NCBI GenBank assembly: GCA_003216275.1 | Contig: QCJC01000004.1 | Location: forward strand, 1-64,000 | DNA: 64,000 bases | Reading direction: 5' to 3' | Source: Prochlorococcus sp. AG-402-P18 | GTDB lineage: Bacteria > Cyanobacteriota > Cyanobacteriia > PCC-6307 > Cyanobiaceae | Shown here: positions 1-8,056 of the stretch, piece after piece | How positions within the stretch are numbered: position 1 is the first letter of the stretch | Layout of the letters: each line of letters starts with the position of its first letter | Position numbers and translations under genes: made by a program | The notes under the pieces: model-generated | What the model was told of the DNA's origin: nothing | Databases searched by the model: none | Seen by the model: only the letters and a program-made list of their open reading frames with translations

Positions 1-10
1 AATTTGTTCT

Positions 11-454
11 TTAATTCGTAATTTCCTTTTTACTACTTTTGAATGCCTCTTTCATCCTATTGATGTTCGGCTTAATGTTTTCAAAACCAAGAAGGCTTCC
101 AGGATTAATATCCCAGCTTGCTGAGAGTATCCCATAACTTAATCCTAATAAACCAACAAGAAAACACATGGCCGAACTAACTAGTGTGAGTGTTGGTGAA
201 ATTTCTGCAATGCCTTTGGTTATTAAAAAATAACTTCCAACAAATACACCCATGCCACTAATAGTTGGTATTCCAGTAGTGAAGGCAATTCTCCTTGCCA
301 TTCTGTTTGCTACATATTTTGGTATTCCAGAAGATTGTTTATTTTTAGTATTTGCTGGTTTTATTTTTTCAATTGTGGGTGTAGCACTCTTGCTAGAAAA
401 GCCTTCTTTAGATTCATTAGATTGTAGTCTTTTGCTTTTATTCTTCCCTTTCAT
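11..454 (-). CDS. PAM68-like thylakoid membrane protein (DUF3464)
   Basis: The 147-aa protein has a basic, Ser/Lys-rich N-terminal half (about residues 1-45). This is followed by a conserved block with VANRMARRIAFTTGIP (about 48-63) and two hydrophobic segments (about 65-82 and 88-112), the architecture of PAM68/DUF3464. Family knowledge: PAM68 assists early photosystem II assembly in Arabidopsis, and cyanobacteria carry a short homologue. It lies 28 bp downstream of rpsO on the same strand, so the two are probably cotranscribed. Family assignment is firm. The exact role in this organism is inferred. Confidence 0.85.
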   Translation of the reverse strand: MKGKNKSKRLQSNESKEGFSSKSATPTIEKIKPANTKNKQSSGIPKYVANRMARRIAFTTGIPTISGMGVFVGSYFLITKGIAEISPTLTLVSSAMCFLVGLLGLSYGILSASWDINPGSLLGFENIKPNINRMKEAFKSSKKEITN

Positions 455-482
455 TAGTTTTAAGAAAAATTATTTACAGTCA

Positions 483-752
483 TTATCCCCTGATGGATAA
501 TTTTTCAATTAGCTCAATATATCTTTTTTCACTTTTGTTCCTTACGTAACTCAAAAGTCTTTTTCGCTGTCCAATCATTTTTAATAAGCCCTGCCTGGAG
601 GAAAAATCATGGATATTGCTTTGGAGATGCTTGCTTAACTTTGTTATTCTCTCGGTAAGCATTGCAATTTGAACTTCTGCAGAACCAGTATCAGTGGGAT
701 GTACTTGATGAGTGTTGATTAGCTTTTGTTTTTCTTCTGTGCCAAGTGACAT
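483..752 (-). CDS. rpsO: 30S ribosomal protein S15 (uS15)
   Basis: The 89-aa product has full family length and the uS15 signatures: [19 protein letters not shown] near residues 17-35, then [20 protein letters not shown] near 48-67. S15 binds the three-way junction of 16S rRNA in the central domain of the small subunit and is an early assembly protein. It sits between ruvA upstream and the PAM68-like gene downstream on the same strand. In many bacteria S15 represses its own mRNA, but no such structure was identified here. Confidence 0.97.
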   Translation of the reverse strand: MSLGTEEKQKLINTHQVHPTDTGSAEVQIAMLTERITKLSKHLQSNIHDFSSRQGLLKMIGQRKRLLSYVRNKSEKRYIELIEKLSIRG

Positions 753-808
753 TGTGATTCTTAGTTTTTATTAATACATGTTAGTTTAATTTAATCCATC
801 ACCTGCCA

Positions 809-1483
809 TCAAGTGGCCTTTTGACTCAATCTTATAAGGATCTCCTTCAGATGTTTATCCATTAGATCAGCTTTAGCTTTCGGAGAGAGTGAATTCATTT
901 TTTGAATAGCATCAATTTCTTTAGTTTTTATAAATTCTAATGAATCATTTATTTCATTTTCTACGTATCCAAGTGAATTGAGAATTGATTTGATTTCATC
1001 AATATATTCAGAACAGGAACTCGATGACTTTGTATTCTTATAATTAGGTATTACTTCAGTATTGTTCTTAAACTGTTGAAGCTTATTCTTTAATTCTACT
1101 ACTAGTCTCTCAGCTATTCTTTTGCCAATACCCTGAGAATTAGTTAAAAGGTTTAAATTACTTTCCTCAATTGCCTCAACTAATTGATTAACCTCAAGGT
1201 CTTCTAATAAAGCCATACCAATTTGTGGACCTATACCATTAACACTAATTATTTTCCGAAATAAATCTCTTTGATTAACCTCATTAAAACCATATAGGTT
1301 AGTGCAATCATCACGATTTATTTGGTGAATCCAAAATTCTGAGAAACTAGATTCATCAATTATATTTATTTGTTTTGATAATAGTTGTACTTCATAACCT
1401 ACACCACCAACATTTATGACAACACCTTTTTTTGAGGTTAGATCCCAGTTCTGTATTATTTGACCTTTTAACCAACCAATCAT
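809..1483 (-). CDS. ruvA: Holliday junction DNA helicase subunit RuvA
   Basis: The 224-aa protein begins MIGWLKGQI and has the RuvA order: N-terminal OB fold (to about residue 65), helix-hairpin-helix domain with NGIGPQIGMALL (about 82-93) and NSQGIGKRIAERLV (about 115-128), then an acidic linker and a C-terminal RuvB-binding three-helix domain with LNSLGY near 169. RuvA tetramers bind four-way junctions and load the RuvB motor during branch migration. ruvB is not in this window. It lies 56 bp upstream of rpsO on the same strand. Confidence 0.95.
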   Translation of the reverse strand: MIGWLKGQIIQNWDLTSKKGVVINVGGVGYEVQLLSKQINIIDESSFSEFWIHQINRDDCTNLYGFNEVNQRDLFRKIISVNGIGPQIGMALLEDLEVNQLVEAIEESNLNLLTNSQGIGKRIAERLVVELKNKLQQFKNNTEVIPNYKNTKSSSSCSEYIDEIKSILNSLGYVENEINDSLEFIKTKEIDAIQKMNSLSPKAKADLMDKHLKEILIRLSQKAT

Positions 1484-1532
1484 TTATTTATATGATTTAT
1501 TTATATGAGATAGTGTCGTAATAAATAATAAT

Positions 1533-1919
1533 TTAACCACCGTCAATTTCACATCCCACCATTGATCCCCCTATGACGCCGGCAGGGATAGCCCACCAAC
1601 GATCTTTACCTCTGGATATTGCCGTAGCCAATCCACCACCTAATATTCCTCCAGCTATTGTGCCTTCAGAACAATCATTATTATCAAATTCATTTTTTTC
1701 TGTTGCTGAGTTGGTTCCTGGACAAGGGACTTCTACGGTCTCTTCCCATTTTTTGACGTATCCAGGATCATTTCTTGTCCCTGGGATGTATTCCTCTCTG
1801 TATTCGTTTCTTGTACAAGTTCTGCTAGAAGAAAAACCCCGTTGATATTCATCTGCATGAATCGAAGTAGATCCCGTATAAATAAGAAGGATTGATAATA
1901 TTGCAGATTTGAAGTTCAT
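1533..1919 (-). CDS. Secreted glycine-zipper protein of unknown function
   Basis: The 128-aa protein has an N-terminal signal peptide (hydrophobic residues about 5-20, cleavage probably after IHA at about 22). A polar middle region contains TCTRNEYREEYIPGTRNDPGY and a later Cys, and the C-terminal Gly-rich segment (about 85-125, GTIAGGILGGGLATAI and AIPAGVIGGSMVGC) resembles a glycine-zipper 2TM domain. Five cysteines fit an extracytoplasmic location with possible disulfides. It lies 8 bp downstream of the EamA permease gene on the same strand. No function can be assigned. Confidence 0.7.
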   Translation of the reverse strand: MNFKSAILSILLIYTGSTSIHADEYQRGFSSSRTCTRNEYREEYIPGTRNDPGYVKKWEETVEVPCPGTNSATEKNEFDNNDCSEGTIAGGILGGGLATAISRGKDRWWAIPAGVIGGSMVGCEIDGG

Positions 1920-1927
1920 ATGTGAAG

Positions 1928-2830
1928 TTACGTTTGTGAGCTTTTAGTTGCACTTATACTAATAATAGTGGATATAAGTACACAAAGACCACCCAAATAA
2001 ACTGTACTTGATATTGATTCATTAAAAATTAAAAACCCCCATATGCTTGCAAAGATTACTTGAGAATAATTAAGTGAGGCAGCTTGGCCTGCTGGGATAA
2101 CTTTTAGACCCTGAGTTATACAGACTTGTCCAATTTGTGTGAAGAAACCAATACCTATTATCCAAACCCATTCTATTCCATTTGGGAGTACAAAGTTATT
2201 AATTAAAAGTGGTATTGATAATGGTATTGATACTAATGGAAAATAGTAAATTATTACAAGAGGATGCTCTTTGGCAGATAATTTTCTTACACATATATAA
2301 GCAAGAGCTGTCATCAAAGCACCTATAATAGCTATTGTAATAGCTATTAAGGTATCTTTAATATTATTACTTGATGACAGTTCTGGTTGGCTAACTAAAA
2401 TTATTCCTATCCACCCTATAATTATTGAAAAAATTATTCTTTTGAATATATATTCATTTAAAATTAAGTACGCACATATTACTGTAAATGTAGGATAAAT
2501 ATATTGTATTACTGTGGCAGTTGCTATTGGTAATATTGTAAGTGCTTTAAATATACAAAATAGAGCTGTAGTACCTAGCAAACCTCTTACGATTAATAAT
2601 TTTTTCTGATGTCCCCAAGGATTAATATTACTCTTAAATAACAATAGTCTTGTCATGATTAAGCTAATTCCGGCTCTGGCAAAAACTAATTCTGAAATAG
2701 GTATTCTTCCCCCAATTGCTTTAACACAAACACTCATCAAACTAAATGCTAATCCACTACCTATTAAAAATTTGATACCTTGAAAACTTATACCTTTTTT
2801 AAATTGATCTAGAATTTGTTTTTCTCTCAA
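1928..2830 (-). CDS. EamA/DMT-family small-molecule exporter
   Basis: The 300-aa protein has about ten hydrophobic segments arranged as two EamA repeats (about residues 18-155 and 162-293). It has the usual LVFARAGISLI near 48-58 and, in the second repeat, an ITQGLKVIPAGQAASLNYSQVIFA-type region split between helices near 240-262. Drug/metabolite transporter superfamily members typically export amino acids, nucleosides or other metabolites, and the substrate cannot be read from sequence. It is divergent from dnaG, with a 48-bp shared upstream region. Confidence 0.88.
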   Translation of the reverse strand: MREKQILDQFKKGISFQGIKFLIGSGLAFSLMSVCVKAIGGRIPISELVFARAGISLIMTRLLLFKSNINPWGHQKKLLIVRGLLGTTALFCIFKALTILPIATATVIQYIYPTFTVICAYLILNEYIFKRIIFSIIIGWIGIILVSQPELSSSNNIKDTLIAITIAIIGALMTALAYICVRKLSAKEHPLVIIYYFPLVSIPLSIPLLINNFVLPNGIEWVWIIGIGFFTQIGQVCITQGLKVIPAGQAASLNYSQVIFASIWGFLIFNESISSTVYLGGLCVLISTIISISATKSSQT

Positions 2831-2878
2831 TTTCTAAAACTCTTAACTAAATATTTCAGGATCAACTAAAATTATCGC

Positions 2879-4906
2879 ATGACCTCAGCTCGACTACATC
2901 CAAGGACAATAGAATCTGTCAAAGAGCGTGTAGATATTGTTGATATTATTGCTGAACACGTTGTCTTAAAGAAAAAAGGTAAGGAATACGTTGGGATATG
3001 CCCTTTTCATGATGATAGTAAGCCCTCAATGTCAGTAATCCCTGGTAAACAATTTTATTATTGTTTTTCATGCGGTGCTGGTGGAAACGCTATTAAATTT
3101 TTAATGGAGTTTCAGCGTCAAAGCTTCAGTGATGTTGTTCTTGAACTTGCTAAAAAATATCAAGTACCTGTAGATACAGTTGAAGGTCCACAACAAGAAA
3201 GAATTAAACAACAAATTTCACGTCGCGAAAACTTATACCGTGTTTTAAAACTTGCTACGGGATGGTTTCGTGATCAATTAAATTCTTCATGTGGCGAAAA
3301 TGCTCTTAATTACCTTAAAAAGGAAAGACATTTAAGTGATGGAACATTAATCAATTTTGAGCTTGGATTTGCTCCTGATAATTGGGATTCACTGCTTAAA
3401 TATTTAGTAGATATAGAAAAAGTTAATCTTGAGACAATTGAAGCTGCAGGATTAATTGTTTCTCGTAAGGGAGGAAATGGTTTTTATGATCGATTTCGTA
3501 ATCGTATTATTGTTCCTATTCATGATAAACAAAAAAGAGTTATCGGTTTTGGAGGAAGAAGTTTAGATGGCTCAGAACCTAAATATTTAAACTCTCCTGA
3601 GACTGAAATTTTTGAAAAGGGTAAAAATCTTTTTGGTTTAGATAAAGCGGCTAGTTCAATAAGAAAAAAAGACTATGCAGTTGTTGTGGAGGGTTATTTT
3701 GATGTAATGGCGCTCTATGATTCTGGTATTACTAATGTTGTAGCTTCTTTAGGTACTGCATTAAGTCGTAATCAAATAACTCTTCTTTCGCGTTCTACAG
3801 ATAGTAAAAAAATCTTATTAAATTTTGATTCAGATGGTGCAGGAATAAGAGCAGCTAATCGAGCTATTAGTGAGGTAGAAAATCTCGCAATTCAAGGACA
3901 ATTAGATTTGAGAGTTCTCCAATTACCATCGGGCAAAGATCCAGATGAGTTTCTTAAAGATAACTCACCTGCTGAATATGAAGCATTAGCTATTAAATCT
4001 CCTCTTTGGATGGACTGGCAAATAGATCAATCCTTGAAAGATTTAGATTTAAGTAAGTCCGAACAATTCCAATCAGCTGTTTCTGACTTGGTAAATCTTC
4101 TTGGCAAGCTACCTCAAACAGCTATAAGAACTCATTATTTGCAAAAAGCAGCCGAACGGCTCAGTGGAGGACAAGCTAGATTTGCACTTCAATTGGAGGA
4201 TGATTTACGAAATCAAATAAAAGGACAACGTTGGCATGGTCGTTCTAAAAAACATGAAAAACCTAAAGAGAAAACACTCAGAGAAAGAAGTGAGTCAGAT
4301 ATTCTTTTTATTTATATACATTCTTCTAAACATAGAAGTTTTATCAGAAAAGAACTCCGTTTGAGAGATTTAGATAACTTTGCTATTAATCATCATAGGT
4401 TGATTTGGTCGACTATAAGTAATATAGAAGAAAAGATTTTTGGTTTAAAAATTATCGAGGAAATCAATCGTGGTAATGACCATAATAATATCTTAGCTGA
4501 AGTGGATCTATCTAAAGATCTTATGGATCACTTTCTGATTAATAATAATGAATATATTCATAAATTAACTCCATTGTTAGATCTGAATGAACTTCGTCAA
4601 GCATTTTTAAGCGAGCCTGAATTAGAAATACGTGGAGCTTTGGCTGCACTTGAAAAGCAAAAGTCTTTAAAGAGATGTAGACATCTCATTGAGGCATGGA
4701 GTTCACAGAGATTACAAACATTAGAGAACTGTATTTCTTCTCTTATTACTCAAGAGAAAACATCACCTTCCAATACTTTAGATATGGAGGAACGTGTTAT
4801 TAATATGTTTCAGGATCTAAACAACGATGCTATCAATTTCCAGCAACTTTATTATGCTGAGAGAAAACATATTTTGCATTTAGATCAGCAGCGTTGCGCT
4901 AGATGA
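2879..4906 (+). CDS. dnaG: DNA primase DnaG
   Basis: The 675-aa protein has all bacterial primase domains. The CHC2 zinc-binding module has C41, H44, C62 and C65. The RNA polymerase domain includes the GGRSLDGSEPKYLNSPET region near 222-238. The TOPRIM fold has VVVEGYFDVMALYDSG near 268-283 and NFDSDGAG near 314-321. A helical C-terminal domain contacts the DnaB helicase. DnaG makes RNA primers at the replication fork. ATG at 2879 is the natural start. A small orphan gene follows 27 bp later. Confidence 0.97.
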   Translation: MTSARLHPRTIESVKERVDIVDIIAEHVVLKKKGKEYVGICPFHDDSKPSMSVIPGKQFYYCFSCGAGGNAIKFLMEFQRQSFSDVVLELAKKYQVPVDTVEGPQQERIKQQISRRENLYRVLKLATGWFRDQLNSSCGENALNYLKKERHLSDGTLINFELGFAPDNWDSLLKYLVDIEKVNLETIEAAGLIVSRKGGNGFYDRFRNRIIVPIHDKQKRVIGFGGRSLDGSEPKYLNSPETEIFEKGKNLFGLDKAASSIRKKDYAVVVEGYFDVMALYDSGITNVVASLGTALSRNQITLLSRSTDSKKILLNFDSDGAGIRAANRAISEVENLAIQGQLDLRVLQLPSGKDPDEFLKDNSPAEYEALAIKSPLWMDWQIDQSLKDLDLSKSEQFQSAVSDLVNLLGKLPQTAIRTHYLQKAAERLSGGQARFALQLEDDLRNQIKGQRWHGRSKKHEKPKEKTLRERSESDILFIYIHSSKHRSFIRKELRLRDLDNFAINHHRLIWSTISNIEEKIFGLKIIEEINRGNDHNNILAEVDLSKDLMDHFLINNNEYIHKLTPLLDLNELRQAFLSEPELEIRGALAALEKQKSLKRCRHLIEAWSSQRLQTLENCISSLITQEKTSPSNTLDMEERVINMFQDLNNDAINFQQLYYAERKHILHLDQQRCAR

Positions 4907-4933
4907 AATTACATTTAACTTAGTTTACTAATT

Positions 4934-5233
4934 ATGAAAATTACTAAATTCTTTGATTTTGATAAATGTATTCTTTCCAATGACTTATGGCCAAAGTTTA
5001 TAAACAAAATTGGTTTATCAAAAGCTCAATTGGCTGTTCGTCAATCTCTAGACCTTCAGAATATGCAAGGTACAAGTTTTACATTACCTGTTCTTATTCT
5101 TGAAACATGTGGATCTGCACTTGTTAGTTCTGAAGCTGTTAGAAATCACATTGGGTTTAGTAATAGGCAACAAGGTATTTTATTGATTTATAGTTCCAAA
5201 TTGAACTCTATACAATTACTTCAGGGAAATTAA
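4934..5233 (+). CDS. Hypothetical protein downstream of dnaG
   Basis: The 99-aa soluble protein has no signal peptide or membrane segment. The C-terminal half alternates hydrophobic and polar residues (FTLPVLILETCGSALVSSE, then GILLIYSSKLNSIQLL), suggesting beta strands. I recognise no family. It starts 27 bp after the dnaG stop and is probably cotranscribed with dnaG. It ends 11 bp from the convergent HExxH gene. Codon use resembles its neighbours, so it is likely a real gene. Confidence 0.6.
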   Translation: MKITKFFDFDKCILSNDLWPKFINKIGLSKAQLAVRQSLDLQNMQGTSFTLPVLILETCGSALVSSEAVRNHIGFSNRQQGILLIYSSKLNSIQLLQGN

Positions 5234-5244
5234 TATCAATTATT

Positions 5245-5703
5245 TTATAGGCAATATTTGATCAATTCTTTTTTAATTAATTTTGGTCTGTCCTCTAATA
5301 TATAAGCTTCTTTCTCTTTGTCTTCTTCACCAGAAATCTTTATAGACCCTTTTAAAGCTTTTAACTTTGATGGGTTCATTTTTAAGAATTCTTTACCATT
5401 TAATAGTTTTCCATTATTACATTCTTGAGCGACATGAACAGCCTCATGCCTTATTGCTTTCTTTATATGTCTAGAAGTTCTCTCAAAACTATCATTATTT
5501 CTTACTCTTAAAGAATGATAATTTTCTTTGATTTTGGCATTTTGGGTACATATTACAACTGTTTTCTTTCTTTTTTCTAAAAAGCCTTTAAATTTTTTTC
5601 CAAGTAAACATAAATGTGTATTTTCTTCTATAGAGTATTCGGCTTGTTCAATTATTCTTATAATCTCTAATTCAATCTTATCCAAAAATATAACAAACTC
5701 CAT
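5245..5703 (-). CDS. Putative zinc-metallopeptidase-like protein with HExxH motif
   Basis: The 152-aa protein has no clear signal peptide. At residues 86-90 it carries HEAVH, followed by VAQ. This is an HExxH zinc-binding motif in a predicted helix (KKAIRHEAVHVAQ). A downstream acidic EKEAYILED segment (about 130-138) could give the third ligand, as in other small zincin-like proteins with HExxH followed by ExEAY. Catalysis is unproven and no named family is recognised. It lies leftward between dnaG and umuC, 93 bp downstream of the umuC stop. Confidence 0.6.
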   Translation of the reverse strand: MEFVIFLDKIELEIIRIIEQAEYSIEENTHLCLLGKKFKGFLEKRKKTVVICTQNAKIKENYHSLRVRNNDSFERTSRHIKKAIRHEAVHVAQECNNGKLLNGKEFLKMNPSKLKALKGSIKISGEEDKEKEAYILEDRPKLIKKELIKYCL

Positions 5704-5796
5704 TATTTCTTCTTCTTGATTATTCTCTAATATTATTATATCATATTTTATTTTCTAGAAACATGTCAATAATTTTATTTCTTATTAATACATTAT

Positions 5797-7074
5797 TTAA
5801 CCAGCAATAACAGTTGGGATAGTTGCTATATCTGTCGTTTTTATATTATATAGGTTATTACTACGCTGACTCCAGTTGTTGTCTATTATAGATGGTGCCC
5901 AGCTTAATGTATTTCTTCCATATTTTCTATTAATGATATCTATGATTTTATTTAAGTTCTCTTTTTTTAGATCTTCTTTAATATCTTGATTGTTAAATAG
6001 TATTTTTTGTTGATACTGATCACTTTGAAGTTTGTGCAATATTATACCCGCTTTTGTTAATTTGTTGTATGGCTTGAATATTTTTTTCCCTAATTCCAAG
6101 CTTATTCTTAGCATAAGTATTGAGTCATTGCTTGGTATATCTAGGATTTTACTAGCATGACTTTTGTAGAAATTATTAGAATATTTATTTGTGTTTGTAA
6201 ATACAGTAATAGCAGAAGCTAATTGATGAGACTTTCTTAGCTTTGCAGTTCCTATTAGTATATATTTACCTATTGCTTGGAGTAATTCTTCGCTTCTATC
6301 TATAGGATGTGCAAAACTTCTGCTTACACAGATTTCCTTTCGATCTGAAGGCTTTGATTTTAATGGAATGCAACTAGTTCCTTTTAGTTCATATTGTAAT
6401 CTTTGACCAATAACACCAAATTTCCGTTTAATTTCGTCACTTGACATGTCTCTAAGTTCTCGAGCATTAGTTATACCTTTTTCCTTAAACCATTTTGTCA
6501 TCATTGGACCTACACCCCAAATCTTATCTACTTTTATTTGATTTAGTAAATCATCTTTATTTTCTATATTAGCAATATCAAATATCCCTGAATTTTTTTC
6601 TACTTTCTTCGCTAGATAGTTGGCAATTTTTGCTTGAACTTTAGTCTTTCCAATACCAATTGATATCGGTATTCCTATTTTTTGAAATATTGTTTCTCTT
6701 AATTCTTTTCCCCATCGATATAGTTCTTGATCTTTTGGGCGATCTATTCTTGCAAAGGCTTCATCTATAGAATATATCTCAAGCTCTTCACAGTTTTCTA
6801 TTAATATTTGCATTAATCGATTACTTATATCGCCATAAAGTTCGTAATTTGAACTTCTTATATTTATATTTAGTTTTTTAAGTTTTTCTTTTAATTTGAA
6901 ATATGGTTGACCCATTGGGATTCCCATTTTCCTTGCCTCTGAACTTCTAGCGATTATGCATCCATCATTATTTGAAAGTACTACTACTCCTTTACCTCTT
7001 ATTGAAGGATCTATCATTTGCTCACATGATGCATAAAAATTATTACCATCAATTTGAACTATTGCTTGAGTCAT
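5797..7074 (-). CDS. umuC: Y-family DNA polymerase V catalytic subunit UmuC
   Basis: The 425-aa protein has Y-family polymerase motifs: IDGNNFYASCEQ (about 8-19) with the first metal-binding Asp, and YSIDEAFARID (about 102-112) with the catalytic Asp-Glu pair. A helix-hairpin-helix thumb (VDKIWGVGPMMTKWFKEKGI, about 182-201) and a little-finger region with the UmuC-type C-terminus follow. It performs translesion synthesis together with cleaved UmuD. Its ATG overlaps the umuD stop by 4 bp (ATGA), so translation is probably coupled. Expression should follow the palindromic operator upstream of umuD. Confidence 0.95.
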   Translation of the reverse strand: MTQAIVQIDGNNFYASCEQMIDPSIRGKGVVVLSNNDGCIIARSSEARKMGIPMGQPYFKLKEKLKKLNINIRSSNYELYGDISNRLMQILIENCEELEIYSIDEAFARIDRPKDQELYRWGKELRETIFQKIGIPISIGIGKTKVQAKIANYLAKKVEKNSGIFDIANIENKDDLLNQIKVDKIWGVGPMMTKWFKEKGITNARELRDMSSDEIKRKFGVIGQRLQYELKGTSCIPLKSKPSDRKEICVSRSFAHPIDRSEELLQAIGKYILIGTAKLRKSHQLASAITVFTNTNKYSNNFYKSHASKILDIPSNDSILMLRISLELGKKIFKPYNKLTKAGIILHKLQSDQYQQKILFNNQDIKEDLKKENLNKIIDIINRKYGRNTLSWAPSIIDNNWSQRSNNLYNIKTTDIATIPTVIAG

Positions 7075-7529
7075 AGAGATTTATTTATTCTTTTTAGTTC
7101 ATGAATCGAATAAATTGCCACACCCCAAATTTGTATATCTGAATATTGGTATAAATTTATTGCTGGATAATTTTCTTTGTCTGCTTTTAAATAATAATTA
7201 TCATGATCTTGTATAAGTCTTTTTAATGTGAATTCTCCATCTAAGACAGCAACTACAATATTTCCTGGAGTCGGATTTATGCTTCGATCTATTATCAATA
7301 AATCCTTATCATAAATTCCCGCATTATTCATTGAATTGCCACTAACACGTAAAAAGAAAGTGCTGATTGGATTTTTGATCAAGTGTTGATTTAGATCGAT
7401 TCCTAGCTCTAAATAGTCTTCTGCTGGAGAAGGGAAACCTGCTGAAATAGCTTCTCCTGCTATCGGGATTAATAATTTTGAGCTTTCTTTACTGAAAGAA
7501 GCGTACGAGCTCGCCAAATCCATACACAT
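7071..7529 (-). CDS. umuD: SOS mutagenesis protein UmuD (S24 self-cleaving peptidase)
   Basis: The 152-aa LexA/UmuD-family peptidase has a self-cleavage Ala-Gly at about residues 30-31 (SAGFPSPAEDY), nucleophile Ser66 in VSGNSMNNAG and general-base Lys103 in LDGEFTLKRL. After RecA-stimulated cleavage, UmuD' joins UmuC as polymerase V. There is no N-terminal DNA-binding domain, which separates it from LexA. Two candidate starts exist, at 7529 and 7523. An AAGGTG Shine-Dalgarno-like sequence lies 6 nt before the first and inside the palindrome at 7530-7581. Confidence 0.94.
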   Translation of the reverse strand: MCMDLASSYASFSKESSKLLIPIAGEAISAGFPSPAEDYLELGIDLNQHLIKNPISTFFLRVSGNSMNNAGIYDKDLLIIDRSINPTPGNIVVAVLDGEFTLKRLIQDHDNYYLKADKENYPAINLYQYSDIQIWGVAIYSIHELKRINKSL

Positions 7530-7581
7530 AGAGACACCTTACAATAATAGTACATATGAACTATTATTGTAAGGTGTCTCT
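7530..7581. repeat. Near-perfect 52-bp palindrome upstream of umuD
   Basis: Positions 7530-7555 are the reverse complement of 7556-7581 except for one A/A mismatch (7552 against 7559), so 25 of 26 pairs match. As RNA it would form a long hairpin. On the umuD strand the right half of the hairpin holds the AAGGTG ribosome-binding sequence and ends one base before the first umuD ATG. A TACAAT -10-like hexamer occurs in each arm (7566-7571 read leftward, 7540-7545 read rightward). No U-tract follows, so it is unlikely to be a simple terminator. Confidence 0.9.
7549..7562 (-). promoter_or_regulatory. Candidate LexA (SOS) box controlling umuDC
   Basis: The centre of the palindrome reads AGTACATATGAACT. 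The cyanobacterial LexA consensus, as I recall it, is RGTACNNNDGTWCB, and this site matches 13 of 14 positions in either orientation. It lies just downstream of a TACAAT -10-like element on the umuD strand, so bound LexA would cover the likely transcription start. The position before umuDC, a canonical SOS operon, supports the call. Binding itself is inferred. Confidence 0.65.
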
Positions 7582-7594
7582 GGACTCTAGCCGT

Positions 7595-8032
7595 TTAATT
7601 TTTATGGTAAGGATTGCCTTTGGCAATTGTTGATGCACGGTAAATTTGCTCTATCAATAAAAGTCGAGCTATTTCATGAGGAAAAGTTAAAGGCGAAAGG
7701 CTTAGTTGCCATGATGCGGCTCTATTGACTTCAGGACTAAGACCGCAAGGACCTCCAATGGCAAAAATAATATTTTGATGGTGAGGTTCTTGAAGCTTTT
7801 TCGATAGCTGAATTGATGTAAAAGACTGACCATTCTCATTCAGAGTTATTAAAGTATCATTTTTCTTTAAGGATTCTTTAATAGCAATGGTTTCTTTCCT
7901 TTGGTTGCTATCTTTGAGTTCAATAATCTTTAAGTTAGGTAATCTATTTAAATAGATTTCTATTCCAGATTGGATCCATTTCTTTTTGATCTTGCCAATT
8001 GCAATTATCTTAAAGTGAGAAGTATTTAGCAT
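7595..8032 (-). CDS. rlmH: 23S rRNA pseudouridine-1915 N3-methyltransferase RlmH
   Basis: The 145-aa SPOUT-fold protein has family length. It shows the AdoMet-binding knot motif FAIGGPCGLSPEV (about 90-102), then SLSPLTFPHEIARLLLIEQIYRA (split around 111-133) and the characteristic C-terminal GNPYHKN. RlmH methylates pseudouridine 1915 in helix 69 of 23S rRNA on the assembled ribosome. It lies between an orphan gene upstream and the umuD operator downstream, all leftward. The start at 8032 gives MLNTSHFKIIAIGKIKK, typical of the family. Confidence 0.95.
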   Translation of the reverse strand: MLNTSHFKIIAIGKIKKKWIQSGIEIYLNRLPNLKIIELKDSNQRKETIAIKESLKKNDTLITLNENGQSFTSIQLSKKLQEPHHQNIIFAIGGPCGLSPEVNRAASWQLSLSPLTFPHEIARLLLIEQIYRASTIAKGNPYHKN

Positions 8033-8056
8033 TGATATACGTTTTTATTAATAGAC

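Noticed and set aside
2205-2240. Short direct repeat around GGTATTGATA in the EamA gene
   Set aside because: The repeat is only about ten bases, in coding sequence, and matches hydrophobic codon repetition rather than a mobile or regulatory element.
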